Shown: piece after piece, positions 26,451 through 36,779 of the stretch
Numbering within the stretch: position 1 is the first letter of the stretch
How the letters are laid out: each line of letters starts with the position of its first letter
NCBI RefSeq assembly: GCF_002443255.2
Contig: NW_019211460.1
Location: forward strand, 32,100,717-32,164,716
Reading direction: 5' to 3'
Source of the DNA: Varroa destructor
Lineage: Eukaryota > Arthropoda > Arachnida > Mesostigmata > Varroidae
Length of the DNA: 64,000 nt
Notes under the pieces: generated by a model
Told to the model about the DNA's origin: nothing
What the model saw: the letters and a program-made list of their open reading frames with translations, nothing else
The model's database searches: none
Translations under genes and position numbers: made by a program

Positions 26451-28162
26451 TGTCGTTACCTCGATGAATTTCTAACTGGACGAACCCAAAATCGCCGGCT
26501 CATATCGACAATCGATCTGCCACGTTCCATTCCTATCGAAAAAGACACATTGACGGTGCCTTGGGAAAATACGGCACATATGTTTCCATATTAAGCGTAT
26601 TTTAATAATACTTTAATCCCGTCATCTAACCTTTGCAACTTAGAGTTGTGCATACAGGTATGCTCAATATCCACGTGTATAGTCAAGCGTTTCTAGCCTT
26701 CGACGGCGCCGTCGTTCCGTTCGTCGCTGTCCAAAATGCTCGGGGGCAATACGCGCTGCCGTGGCAGTCACCAGCATCATTGGCCGACACAGGCGGCTGT
26801 TTAGCGAGCTATTTAACATTATTGATTTAGTATTAGTTCTAATGCAGTACAGCAGATTAGAGCGCTTGGTTGGTTTTCGATTTTAATGTCAGTGCCTGGC
26901 CAGCTGTTAACGTTCGAGAGCATGTAACGTGGCTGGGCGGACCCAACGCCATAGTTGATTTGCACCGTGCTAAGTGAGCAGTCCAACTACACAAACGATA
27001 AAAGGCAATAATCTATATACAGATTATACATATTCGCCTGGAACAGAACCCTTAAAAGCTCAAGAAAAGTGACTAGTTGTACGAGACTGTCGCCTGCAGC
27101 GCACGAAGTTAGCGTCCTTGTCGTTGCTGTTGAGATGGGTTCAATGCTATTAGCGTTGTTTGCGGTTGACTTTACTGTTGTATATCTGCGGTCTTTACAT
27201 TTGCACCTGTAGCGTTTGGTGGAGGTACTTTCCCTATGGGTCAGCAGTCCCCGGCTGTCAGTTTAATTCTAGCTCAATATAACTGTTCGCACTCCGTGCC
27301 GTGTTGCTGGCAAGCTCACGCGTCCTGATGGTGTTGCCTAATGATTTTTGGTCAGCCAACGGGCGGCGGCTGCTGCTGTTGGTCAATGCTTGGCAACGAC
27401 GACGTAGACGGGCGGCTAAACGAAGCAACGACGGACGTTGAACTAGAGAAAACAGTTAACTAGTGACGGCTTCAGTTTAAACGGCCGGCCGGCCGGCGAT
27501 CATTGGGTTAGGTTGATCAGCTTTCGTTGGTAGTCATCCATACAATCTATGTTAAATCAATGGTTAGCGCTGTCAGCTGCAGTAGCTGCTGGGATAAAAC
27601 TACTAGATAGGCCAAGCTGAAATCCATAAAGGGCTTGCAGAGGGTAGCAGATGAAGCGATAGACAACAGCAATAGCAGTTCACGGTCCGATCATTGCGAC
27701 TATCGCAGAAGTTGTATTGCACGCGCGTATATAGAAAGGAAACCGCTAAGTACGCAGACAAGGCCTGGCCAGACAGAAGTATTCGACGTGCTACTTGAAA
27801 TCTTATAGTATCCTGTAGTAATAATATATAGACGTCCATGGTAATCGCTGGCGACTATCAACAACAGCAGCAGCAGTACTAGGAACAGTTAAAAGCGCAA
27901 GAGCAGCCCTAGGCAACGCGGCAGGCAATATCTATCTCGCAGCATATCGACCAGTCCCAGAAGTCGCGGAAGCAACAACATCAGCCCAAACGCAGCAGTC
28001 ACACAGAGAAAAGCGGCTGTCTACGACAACCAACAAACAGACGCGCAGAATAGACAGACTAAAAAAAGCACCAGCATCGCCGGTTCTATGGCAATAGAGA
28101 CAGAGGGAGTAGTACCGGCGGCAGCGACCGTCGTTATGGCTGTGATGCTGCATTCTGATACT

Positions 28163-28201
28163 GCTGCTGCTGCTGCTGCTGCCGCCGCCGCCGCCGCCGC
28201 C
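28163..28201 (+). repeat. compound (GCT)6(GCC)7 triplet repeat
   Basis: Six GCT followed by seven GCC units, matching the layout at 17909-17944. Confidence 0.95.
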
Positions 28202-28377
28202 GTTGCTGCCGCTAGTGGCGGAGCGCTGGTGATGGTTGTGCTGGTAGAAGAGCCGGTGGCCCCGCCGCGGAAGCGGCGCCGTCACCGTCGTAATCGTTGC
28301 AGCTCTCTGAATAGGCTGCGGTGGAGGTAGCCGCAGCAAGGCATGTCATGACAAAGAAGCAGCAGAAAAGCGCTAGG

Positions 28378-28397
28378 CGCTGCTGCTGCTGCTGCTG
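28378..28397 (+). repeat. (GCT)n microsatellite
   Basis: Six to seven uninterrupted GCT units, 180 bp after the compound tract at 28163. Confidence 0.92.
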
Positions 28398-29465
28398 TTA
28401 CCGTCGCTGGGACTGTGGCGACTGTTGAGAAGAGCAAAAAGAGAGGCGAATGTGTCGAACTGAGCTGGGTCGAGCCGGGCGCTGTTGCCCGTCTGCGTAA
28501 CGAGCAAGCGAGCCGGCTGCGACAACGAACGGGCGAGGGCGCACGTCGAACGCTGCTAGCGCCACGGCCAACGTGCCATAGCATTGTGCTCACCAGTGGG
28601 ATTGGACCAACGCCGCCGTCGCCAGTGCCTGTGCAGTCGGCCTCCAGCAAGCACCAGGATAATGCGCTTTCATCTTGGGCCTTCTACTGCCACAGCAACT
28701 TCCACTGTTGCCGTTGCCTTTGCTTCTGCTCGTCGTGAGCGCCGGCGTTGAGCAAGCAGCGCCTGCTTCTGTTCGCCACGAGCCAAGCGATCAGTCTGCC
28801 AAGAGTAAAAGTACAGCAGTGACTGCCTTTTGCGTGCTAGCGGTAGGCTCCCTGTTACTGTGAGACTGTTCTAGCGACATAAAACGGGTAGGTCGACTGC
28901 CCCTTCAGCCCCAAGTGAACTCTGGTCAGCCAAGGTGAACGAAGTAGTCTCCCGGCCAAGCCAGCTATAGTCGCATTAGCACAGGGGCATAAAATCGAGG
29001 AACACCGATTACGCTCACGCCAGAAGCAGCTCTTACTGCGAACGCCACCATTATCGCCAGAACTAATCTCCTGACCGGTATTACCAATTCGGTTCGCTGC
29101 GTCTGCTCGTACAGCAGCTGCTATCACCGCTCCATGGACTACTGCTCTAACAACCGCTACAAAAAGCGATGCAGTTAACCTTTCGAGTGATAACTGTGGC
29201 TACGGTAGGAACAACTTTCCGTTATCTATGAGTGTTAGTCGTCGTATCTCATTGACTTTGTTTGTTACTCATGAACATTACGGTGCCATCGTGTCAGAGT
29301 GGTGATGCCGCTGTCCCTCTTCTGGATGATGCCTATGTGTCGAAAGTGTCGATAGTACATATTATTCACCATCGTTCGTCAGCTTCGCTTGATTGGCAAA
29401 AATCACTAAAGTCGAGATGAGGAGTAAATATTTCTTACGTTTCGTGCGACGCGTAACGTACAAAT

Positions 29466-29490
29466 GCGGCGGCGACGGCGACGACGGTGA

Positions 29491-29523
<33 letters not shown>

Positions 29524-29528
29524 TGACG

Positions 29529-29604
<76 letters not shown>
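29466..29604 (+). repeat. three-part triplet tract (GAC)n(GGC)9(AGC)8
   Basis: About 139 bp of triplets: GGC/GAC with rare GGT interruptions to 29551, then nine GGC (29552-29578) and eight AGC (29579-29602). Read on + it would encode Asp, Gly and Ser runs. On the minus strand the end is (GCT)n(GCC)n, the same compound seen at 17909 and 28163. Confidence 0.96.
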
Positions 29605-29607
<3 letters not shown>

Positions 29608-29760
29608 CGTCAAATTAGCAGAAACATTGTAGCGGCAGGCATTTCTGACGGCGGCAAATAGTGCTGGCCGCGACCCACAGTCGCGCCAGCCGCGATCTCG
29701 TAAGGCAGCGGACTCGGCCGGCCGAATTCTGTTGTGTCCTCATTTACAACAGCGCGTAAT

Positions 29761-30690
29761 CGCAAGCATCCAGCAAAAGCAGCGGAGAGAGTTGTCCAAA
29801 TGTTTGCCGTATTTCGCAGTTGTCGCCATTTTCGTCGCAACCCGTCCATGACGTCTCCAACTTCTCATTGTGAGTATCTGCGCATCGCTGTGTGTCTCTG
29901 TGCTTGTGGATGATAACGCCCACCTTCACGTGCCATTCGTCTTCCGTTTGACCTATAATAACGTTGCCTTCAAGCAGTCCACAAGTGGTTGTGAATAAGT
30001 GGAGACTAAAGTCGCGAACATGATATGTCGAAAGTTTGGGCAACGAAACTTTTTGAAAAGATGTCTTTTAAATCTAAATCTTAGACTTTTCCGGATCTAA
30101 ATTCTGCACGCGTAGTAACAGGCCAACACAAGTTGATCTGCTTGCCCTTGTCGTCTACTATTGTTGAATTTTGTTTGTTCATCGTCTCCAACGTGAACCG
30201 AAGTGTCATTTTCTGTCGTATGACCATGTTATGTTCGGTCTGTCACGCTGTTCTCGTGAGTATTCAGCCATTGGCGAAGCGACAACCATTGGCTGCCATT
30301 AGTGCGCTCTCATCGTGGACCATGGTCTCTGCGCGTCACCTAGAACCAGATGCATAGTCCATGTGTTTTGTTCGCGTGATGATGACCATAATAATATGAT
30401 GTACGTTGTCGTTGTTGCTGCCGTTCATGTTGTTGTTGTTGTTATCATTATTGTTGTTGTCGTTGTTGTTCGATACTCGTCTTCATCATTCCCTCTTCAA
30501 GATGCAATACGCCGTCCCTATATACCTCATCCGCAATACGACTAATAATCATACATGCATTATTATACTATTATTATTGTCGTCGCTGTTATTATTATTA
30601 CCGTAAAATAACACAGTTTATTAACGGAACATTTACTAGCACTAATACGTTTGTTATAGTAGTCGGCCATATTCCCTTTGTTATCATCGT
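29761..30690. other. no gene recognised; GTT and ATT repeats
   Basis: Imperfect GTT/GTC triplets at about 30406-30471 and ATT/GTT triplets at about 30555-30601, otherwise unique. Confidence 0.45.
30406..30471 (+). repeat. imperfect (GTT)n repeat
   Basis: About 66 bp dominated by GTT with GTC, GCT and ATC interruptions. Confidence 0.85.
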
Positions 30691-31319
30691 AGTTGCAGTT
30701 GCCGCTGTTGTTGTTGCTATCGTTGTCAGCCTACTTCATGGCTTCCAATCGTTCTTGGATGGAACAGGCGTTACCATCGTGTCTGGCCTTATCTGCCGTC
30801 GCCCGCTGCACACAACCGCCGCATCGTAAAGAATCGTTCACAGTGATGCTGCTGGTGCTGCTGCTACCACCGCCGCCGTTGCTTCAGTGGCTTGAGCGGG
30901 GCGTGTGCAGTAGAATACGCCAGAAAGCAGCGCAGCAAGAGTGCCCCTTGCCGACTTTCTGGACACTGCTGATATTGGCTTGCTTGGCCCGTTCCGTTCA
31001 GCAACAGTAGTGAACAGTTAGCATCGCTATTGCGGGTGTTCCTGCTGGCTTTACCACAAAATCGGCCATGGGAGGCAGTCCACTGTATCAGTCCCATCTG
31101 TTAGTTAGACGAACGGCTCGCTGACCAGTCGGGTCTAGTCTCCAGCCTAAAGGTCCCAAGCGGAGAGGAGGGACGGCATCTCAAAGGGCACACTCGCGAG
31201 TGCTTTACGAACCACCGTTGACGCTGATTTTACTTTCTTACATATATTGTTGTTCCTGCCAAGCACTAACTAACTAGCTAACTGATTGTCGCGCGCAGGA
31301 AATTTACCTAGCAACGTAA

Positions 31320-31341
31320 CCTATTTAGGTCCCTAAATAGG
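31320..31341. promoter_or_regulatory. palindromic pair of CArG boxes (SRF-type sites)
   Basis: CCTATTTAGG at 31320-31329 is followed after TC by CCTAAATAGG at 31332-31341. Each decamer fits CC(A/T)6GG exactly, the CArG consensus bound by the MADS factor SRF, and the second is the exact reverse complement of the first. The pair therefore also forms a 10-bp perfect inverted repeat with a 2-nt spacer. It lies at the end of a GC-rich patch about 5 kb upstream of bantam. Binding and function are inference. It could equally be a small hairpin or a chance palindrome. Confidence 0.3.
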
Positions 31342-32645
31342 ACACGTTATGCGACGCATGTACTAAAATAGTGCCGTGTTCATCATTGTAGAATACACGC
31401 AGTAGAATTTGGTGCAATGATTGGTTTCTGGGTTCGAAGAAGGGAAGGAATGGATATGTGGGACGTTCCTAGTGGCGGACATATGTCAATAGTCATTAAA
31501 TTTCGGACCACTTCGTTCATACAACGCTTACAAGTTTGTCATGCTTAGGCTCGTGTGTGTACGTGTATGCGTCTTTGTTTCACGCTCACTGTTGTCTTTT
31601 TATTAGCACACCCGGATTTGTTGGGTTCGGTGTAATACGAATGCGTATAGTATCTTCATTACGTAAGCATAAAGCGTCATTGGCTCACACTACAAGCGAC
31701 CATAGAATCTTCTAGAATCTCGTGAGCTTCCTGGAATATCGGTGTATTATTACTGTATGTGGAAAGTCCAATGTTCATTAGAATGTACTCGACCTAACTT
31801 AACGGTCGCAATATACACAAGTTCATTGTTTCTCGGCTTCTCAGCTCGCTGATTTCTTTTGGTTTGTCGTCTCTTGTTGGCTGCGTGAGGCCATTTCTCG
31901 TTTCTCAGTGGATCGCTTGTCAATGGATTTGGGAGTTGCCTTTCCGTCTTTTTCGTGGAATTCTGCCGATTGTTGCTAAGAATAGAGACTGATGCTGTTG
32001 CTTCAGGGACAATGCCATAATCAGCATTCTTCTTCAGGTACCGGCGCTCTGACGTCATCAGTTTGGTCCTTGGTTTACGCTGTCCCCATGTCACCTGTGT
32101 ATGCCACATATAGAGACTGTGTGGATGCTGACAATAGTATCCGCGCGCACACAGCCGTTGTTCGCTTGTGTCGTTATTGCGGGCGCTTCTATTCTCATTT
32201 GCCCCGTAGAACTACGTTGAAGATTGCAGCAACAGCCTACGTCTTCCTGTTACTTATTCGTTTTCTCTTCGATATTTCACCAACATCAGCAGCATTACTA
32301 TCACAGCTACCATCACCAGGACCAGCTCCGCTAGTGTACGGGTCGGACGGTCGTCGGCCTGTTCCTCAACGACTGCTGCTGCTGCTGCCTACTTGCCCCT
32401 TGCTGGTAGCCAGTTGCCTGCTTGCTGCTGGAACTGCTTGGCAACTCTTCTCTTGCTCTTTGTCAGCTTTCTGGCTCCCCAGTGGGCCAGCTCACCTGGT
32501 CGCTCACTCGGTCACCTGTCCTCTTCCCTCGCTGGTTGCCAGCGATAGCGATGGTGTAGCAACGGTGGCACAAGCAACGCACCGTGTCCACGTCCAGTGA
32601 GACCTTACGACAGTAAGAACAAGTGTGGCAGCAGCATTACGGCGC

Positions 32646-32670
32646 TGATGACGACGACGACGACGACGAC
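32646..32670 (+). repeat. (GAC)8 microsatellite
   Basis: About eight GAC units (first is GATGAC), ending before CAGCAC. Confidence 0.92.
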
Positions 32671-33152
32671 CAGCACAATCCGCCAAAGCGGCGACTGTGG
32701 AAGCGGTAGCTGCTGCCCACGACGGCCCGTTCGTTTCCCCATCGCAGAGGCACGTCCGCCCGTAAGTTCGTCCTCAGCAACAGCAACAGCAGAGGCAAAA
32801 GCTCTCAGACGTCGCGGCTGCGTCTTTGCTGGTTGTTCCGTCAGCGTGTGATGGCGGCGCTCGCTCAATCTTTTGATTGGTACTTGCTCCTTACGTCGTC
32901 TCTTGTCTTGTTGCGCTGGCGTTAACCCGGCTGGCGCACGGCGCACCGCGGTCGGTGTTCGTCACCATCGCAGGCAGCAACAGCGGCGTCGGAATCACCT
33001 ATAGAGGCTGTAGGAACGCAGTCACCATTTGATAGTCAGCAGCGGTCGACAGTTCGGTCCTCCTTTATCGTCGACTTCGTCGCCGTCGCTATCCGTACGT
33101 TCGTCTCGTCACTATTACCGCCGCCGTTGCCGTCATCGTGGTACCTCTACAT

Positions 33153-33176
33153 GATGGCGATGATGATGATGATGAT
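33153..33176 (+). repeat. (GAT)n microsatellite
   Basis: GATGGC then six GAT units. Confidence 0.88.
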
Positions 33177-33246
33177 AGACAGACATATCCATGGAAGGAC
33201 CGATTCGCAGCGGCGGTAACGGCGATGGCGGCTGGCCGACGAACCA

Positions 33247-33264
33247 ACGGACGGACGGACGGAC
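33247..33264 (+). repeat. (CGGA)4 microsatellite
   Basis: Four tandem CGGA units ending in CAGTC. Confidence 0.88.
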
Positions 33265-33500
33265 AGTCAAACCAACCAGCACAGCGACAACAGCAACAGA
33301 GAAAAGCGTGGTATGCCTTCCTTCCTCGACACTGGCATCATCACAGGGCCACTAGCATCAGCGGACAGTGGCTGTAACAGCTATGACTCGTTGCTTGCTT
33401 TCGCTTTGCCTGCCTCCGAATGCATGGCGCTGTTGCTCTCTGTTGCTAGGGCTAGCGGCAGGCACTAAGAATAGTAGGGTATAGTTGATCGCCTGCCGGC

Positions 33501-33519
33501 CGGCTGGCTGGCTGGCTGG
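33501..33519 (+). repeat. (GGCT)4 microsatellite
   Basis: Four GGCT units just after GCCGGCC. Confidence 0.88.
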
Positions 33520-33800
33520 TTTGCTTGACAACGATGACCGCCAGCTACGGAATAGTGGTAACAGTGACCATCGCTGTTGACGCCATTGCAGCAGTGATCG
33601 CAGTAGTAGCGGCTGCGTTAAGGCTGTAGCAGAATAGTCTATCGCTACCAGCGTACAGGTTGCTCATGCGCTATAGGGCACGTACAGCTACCACTGGTCT
33701 GGCCACACAACCATAACCAGCCATGACGACTGCAATCAGCACCTGCTGAAAAAAGAGGCCAAAAAAGACAACTCTGTTTGTTCTTGGCGTTATTCCTCCT

Positions 33801-36402
33801 AGAACTGCATGCATTACACTGAAATTCAACTTGTGTAAGTTCATCGGCTATGCTAATAGGGCTGTAAATTTACCTAACCTGTTCCCTGCTGCAGACACGA
33901 TTTTCTGTTGAAGTAGAGCGAACCAGTGATTTGGAAGAAGATCGTCAAAAGGCCACCGATTACTAGAATGAAGCAACAAGCAAACTGAATAAATCTAACG
34001 GCGGAAAACTCTTAGTTCTCTTGTAGCATAGAAGCAAGCTGCACCAGCAATAGTGCTAACACGGGTAGGGCAAACAACAGCAGCAGCAGCATTGACAAAT
34101 TACAACAGTCGCGACCGTGTCACGCAGTCATTAACAGTAAATAACAACAGTGAGCGCAGCGGCAACTACTGCAGTGGTGTGGAACGGAACAACGGCGAAA
34201 GAAAACTCGAGCGCGAGATGGGGAACGCGAAAGACAGCGATAGCGAATGTCGTCACGGACAAGACTAGGAAAAGGCTGTACGAATAGGTGTAATAAATAC
34301 GCCGCTCCGCCGCCGCCATCCGCAACTCAGCTTCACTTGGCCAATTTACTGTGGACGGTCAGTGTGACCGCGGACAGACCACCTATGGTCAAGATTAATA
34401 CAAATACCTATCGGGATGATTGCTTCAGTACTGCAGACAACTTTGGCCTGTCGGACCCTTACTCCATGCATGTGAGCAGGGACAAAAACGTAGATGTGTC
34501 TAGGTGTACATTGACCTACGTATGACTGCGCGGCCACGTTGAGAAATAAGTCTGCCTTATGAGTTTTTCCCCGATTAACTGGCAACTAGCAACGGAGTAA
34601 AAGCTGTCTCTATAGACGTACGAAAAACACCTCTCCATGTTGTCAACAGTATACTTTGAGCAATGACGTTGTCCTAAGTACGAGGGCATTATAATTCCAA
34701 AAGCGAGCCATGGGTTTTACACGGTTCAAAAGGAAGAAACTTATATCGGCGAAGACTAAGCAGAGGAAAACACACTCTCGTTATTTATACGGTGCCGTAC
34801 AAGAACACACTCTCCAATAGCATCTTCAGATTGCGCCTGATTATGTTAACAGTGTTTCGATGGCACAAGGCCATGTGCTTTTTTTTCATTCGCGTTCCAA
34901 GAATTTTCTGTTCCTGGTTCCATCTCAGAATACACTTATCTTCTATAACAGCAACTATTGTACATACGGGCACTGATAGAACAGGTCGCATTGAAACAAC
35001 CAGGTACTACTGTTACTGGAGGCTGAAGCAGTCAAATTGACTGGGCGTAGGAAAGACTATGTCCGGAGAGAAGAGTCCATGTTTGTCCTACTGATTTCCT
35101 ATTCGCTCCCTTGTTCTCATCCGGATCTCCTGTTGTAGTGTTGTCCATTGACTGCTGTCTCACGCAATTTCTTGTCTGGGTCGAATCGCGCTTTCAGAGG
35201 GGCTGCCAACATGTCTGCTATTCAGCCTGTCTAGACAGAGGCGCTGTGTAGAAAGTACCTGTTGCTGCATTACGGCGCGCTATCCATTTGTATCGCATTC
35301 GCATAAAACAGGTGCAACAACTAGCGGCATAGCGATGCCAGCGCAAATCAAAACCGGCTTTATGTGCCGCCGCGGACATCGTCACCGACAAACCAGCTCC
35401 GTTTTATGCAGCTAACAAGACCACTGCTGTTGCTTTTGCTGACTCTCGTAAAACGCACCGGGTTGTGTCATACATAGAATTAATACTTCAGCAGCTGCCG
35501 CTGCCATTTACGCTGCTGGATTATCTATTTGTTGTTGTTGTTGATGCTGTGGATTTGCGCGGACGTCTCCTTACCCTCATCAGCAACAAGGATTCGTGTA
35601 GGTTTCGTGGTCGTCCCCGGGCATAGGGCCGGCTGGTTTTGATGTTGAGCGACCCAAGCGTAAAGGCCTAACAACAATGACAGGAGAACAGTCGAAAATG
35701 TAAGAAGGTACAACGGGGGAAGTCAATAGCAATTGGTTTTAGACGTAGCAACTGTAAGTAAAAACAAAAAAAGTCGAAAAGGATTTTATATATAATTTAA
35801 GAACGAAAACGATGTCGGAAAGCAAGAAACGACAATTTGGCTGAAAGCAGAAGGGCTTGAAGAACCACTGATGTTTAGCAGCATTCAGTGCGTGACTCTA
35901 TCCAGGCAATAGCAGGAGCCTTATTTATAATTAGCTGACCGCTTTTTATTGCCACAATCGTTGTTGTCTGCTGATTGTTACTATGGCTCGATCTATAGCG
36001 CTGTGCCTAGTAAGGGTTTGTTGACAAGGGAGAGAATTAATACTTTCGATGGTCAACAATCAGGACCAGCAGCCACAACAACTAAAGAAGATCGACCTTG
36101 CTTTTACTCGCGAAGGATCGAACCCAGACCATGTAAGTGTTCTTCTTTCACTCAAATTTTATTCCTATGCAGTTGTTTTTTTACCTTCTAGAGTCTGAAC
36201 ACTAATCCTTATAGATCAACCATCGTCAGACGTCGTCGTCATTATGTGTTTATTGCCATATGACGTCGATGTGTGGCGATGCTATGCGATACCGCTTGGT
36301 CACGAATCAGGCAGTCGATCGATAAATGATAAATCGACCAGCTAACGAGTTACTTCTGCCTCTACTACTATTCGCCGCTGGATAGAGAGGGTGGTTCAGA
36401 AT
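33801..36402. other. proximal upstream region of bantam
   Basis: About 2.6 kb of AT-moderate sequence before the hairpin. It holds short CAG (34078-34091) and GTT (35529-35541) runs and the B-box-like fragment at 36115. No exon or TATA-type core promoter can be assigned with confidence. Confidence 0.4.
36115..36125 (-). repeat. isolated tRNA B-box-like sequence upstream of bantam
   Basis: The minus strand reads GGGTTCGATCC, a near-consensus pol III B box. No convincing A box is found within 100 bp on the same strand, so this is at most a fragment of a tRNA-derived repeat. It sits about 280 bp upstream of the bantam hairpin and points away from it. Confidence 0.2.
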
Positions 36403-36477
36403 CACGAAACGGGCTTTCTCACTGATTTCCAGAGTTCTGTAAACTTCTCTGAGATCATTGTGAAAGCTGATTTGGTG
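36403..36477 (+). ncRNA. bantam: bantam microRNA precursor (pre-miRNA hairpin)
   Basis: This stretch folds into a microRNA hairpin whose 3' arm is bantam. Seen directly: 5' arm bases 36412-36418 (GGCTTTC) pair with 36462-36468 (GAAAGCT, one G-U pair). Bases 36423-36429 (TGATTTC) pair with 36451-36457 (GAGATCA, one G-U pair). The inner mismatches are 36419/36461 and 36422/36458, and the terminal loop is about 36430-36449. The basal stem continues with AAA 36407-36409 against TTT 36471-36473 and CAC 36403-36405 against GTG 36475-36477. Known of the family: bantam is a protostome microRNA that in Drosophila promotes growth and blocks apoptosis, with targets including hid, and is an output of Hippo/Yorkie signalling. 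It is made by Drosha/Pasha and Dicer-1 and loaded into Argonaute-1. Inferred: the primary transcript is long and non-coding, since no exon is visible close by. The only other gene-like objects nearby are a tRNA-like B box about 280 bp upstream and an AT microsatellite about 230 bp downstream. Confidence 0.97.
36450..36472 (+). ncRNA. bantam: mature bantam-3p
   Basis: The 23-nt mature strand begins TGAGATCATTGTGAAAGC and ends at 36472. The seed (positions 2-8, GAGATCA) is the invariant bantam seed. Position 11 is G, as I recall for most non-drosophilid arthropods; Drosophila has T there. The rest agrees with the conserved bantam sequence as I know it. The predicted passenger (5p) strand is about 36409-36431 and, as usual for 5p arms, is not conserved with Drosophila. 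Confidence 0.97.
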
Positions 36478-36687
36478 TGAGCCCCTTCTCGGCACTACGG
36501 TGTCGCATCGTAAGTATTTACACAATACGGACAATATAGTTTCCACAGGCATGTGTACATGTTGGTTAGGTAGGCCATTCGGTGATTTGCACGTCTGCAC
36601 GTTAACGACTAATGTGACCCGAAGCGTACCGACTTGATGTGGCAGTAAGTCTGAGTTAGTATAAAGCACAGTAGAGTAAATAACGTT

Positions 36688-36706
36688 AATAATAATAATA
36701 ATACGC

Positions 36707-36755
<49 letters not shown>
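36688..36755 (+). repeat. (AAT)n and (AT)n microsatellites downstream of bantam
   Basis: AAT units at 36688-36702, then 47 bp of uninterrupted AT at 36709-36755. The AT tract begins about 230 bp after the hairpin. Confidence 0.96.
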
Positions 36756-36757
<2 letters not shown>

Positions 36758-36779
36758 AATGTACTGAATAACGACATTT

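Larger units (their letters stand above)
25331..27100. other. mixed sequence with tRNA-like elements
   Basis: A short GC-rich patch (to about 25720) with (GAAC)6 at 25620-25644, then AT-rich sequence holding the two tRNA-like elements at 26052 and 26362. No coding exon seen. Confidence 0.45.
27101..29760. other. strongly GC-rich triplet patch upstream of bantam
   Basis: The densest run of CTG/CCG/GAC/GGC triplets in the window, also with (CCGG)n at 27482-27497. All six frames carry low-complexity runs (Ala, Ser, Asp, Gly, Leu, Arg). No domain recognised. CpG is frequent, consistent with a promoter or untranslated first exon, but this is inference. Confidence 0.45.
30691..33800. other. GC-rich triplet patch upstream of bantam
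   Basis: CTG-rich (32371-32388), GAC (32646-32670), GAT (33153-33176), GGAC (33247-33264) and GGCT (33501-33519) tracts, plus the CArG pair at 31320-31341. The longest open frame of the window (31992-32600, 202 codons, ATG start) lies here. It is leucine-rich from CTG triplets and shows no recognised domain, so I do not call it a gene. Confidence 0.45.

Noticed and set aside
29393..29632. Frame encoding Asp-Gly-Ser runs, and its Ser/Pro/Leu mirror on the minus strand
   Set aside because: Pure translation of the triplet tract, equally open on both strands.
32290..32300. Partial match to the miR-2 family start
   Set aside because: It diverges at base 10 and no paired arm is visible.
31992..32600. 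Longest open frame (202 codons, ATG start, + strand)
   Set aside because: Leucine-, serine- and proline-rich, driven by CTG/CCA triplets in a GC-rich patch. It has no recognised domain and no supporting splice or start context, so it is not called as a gene.
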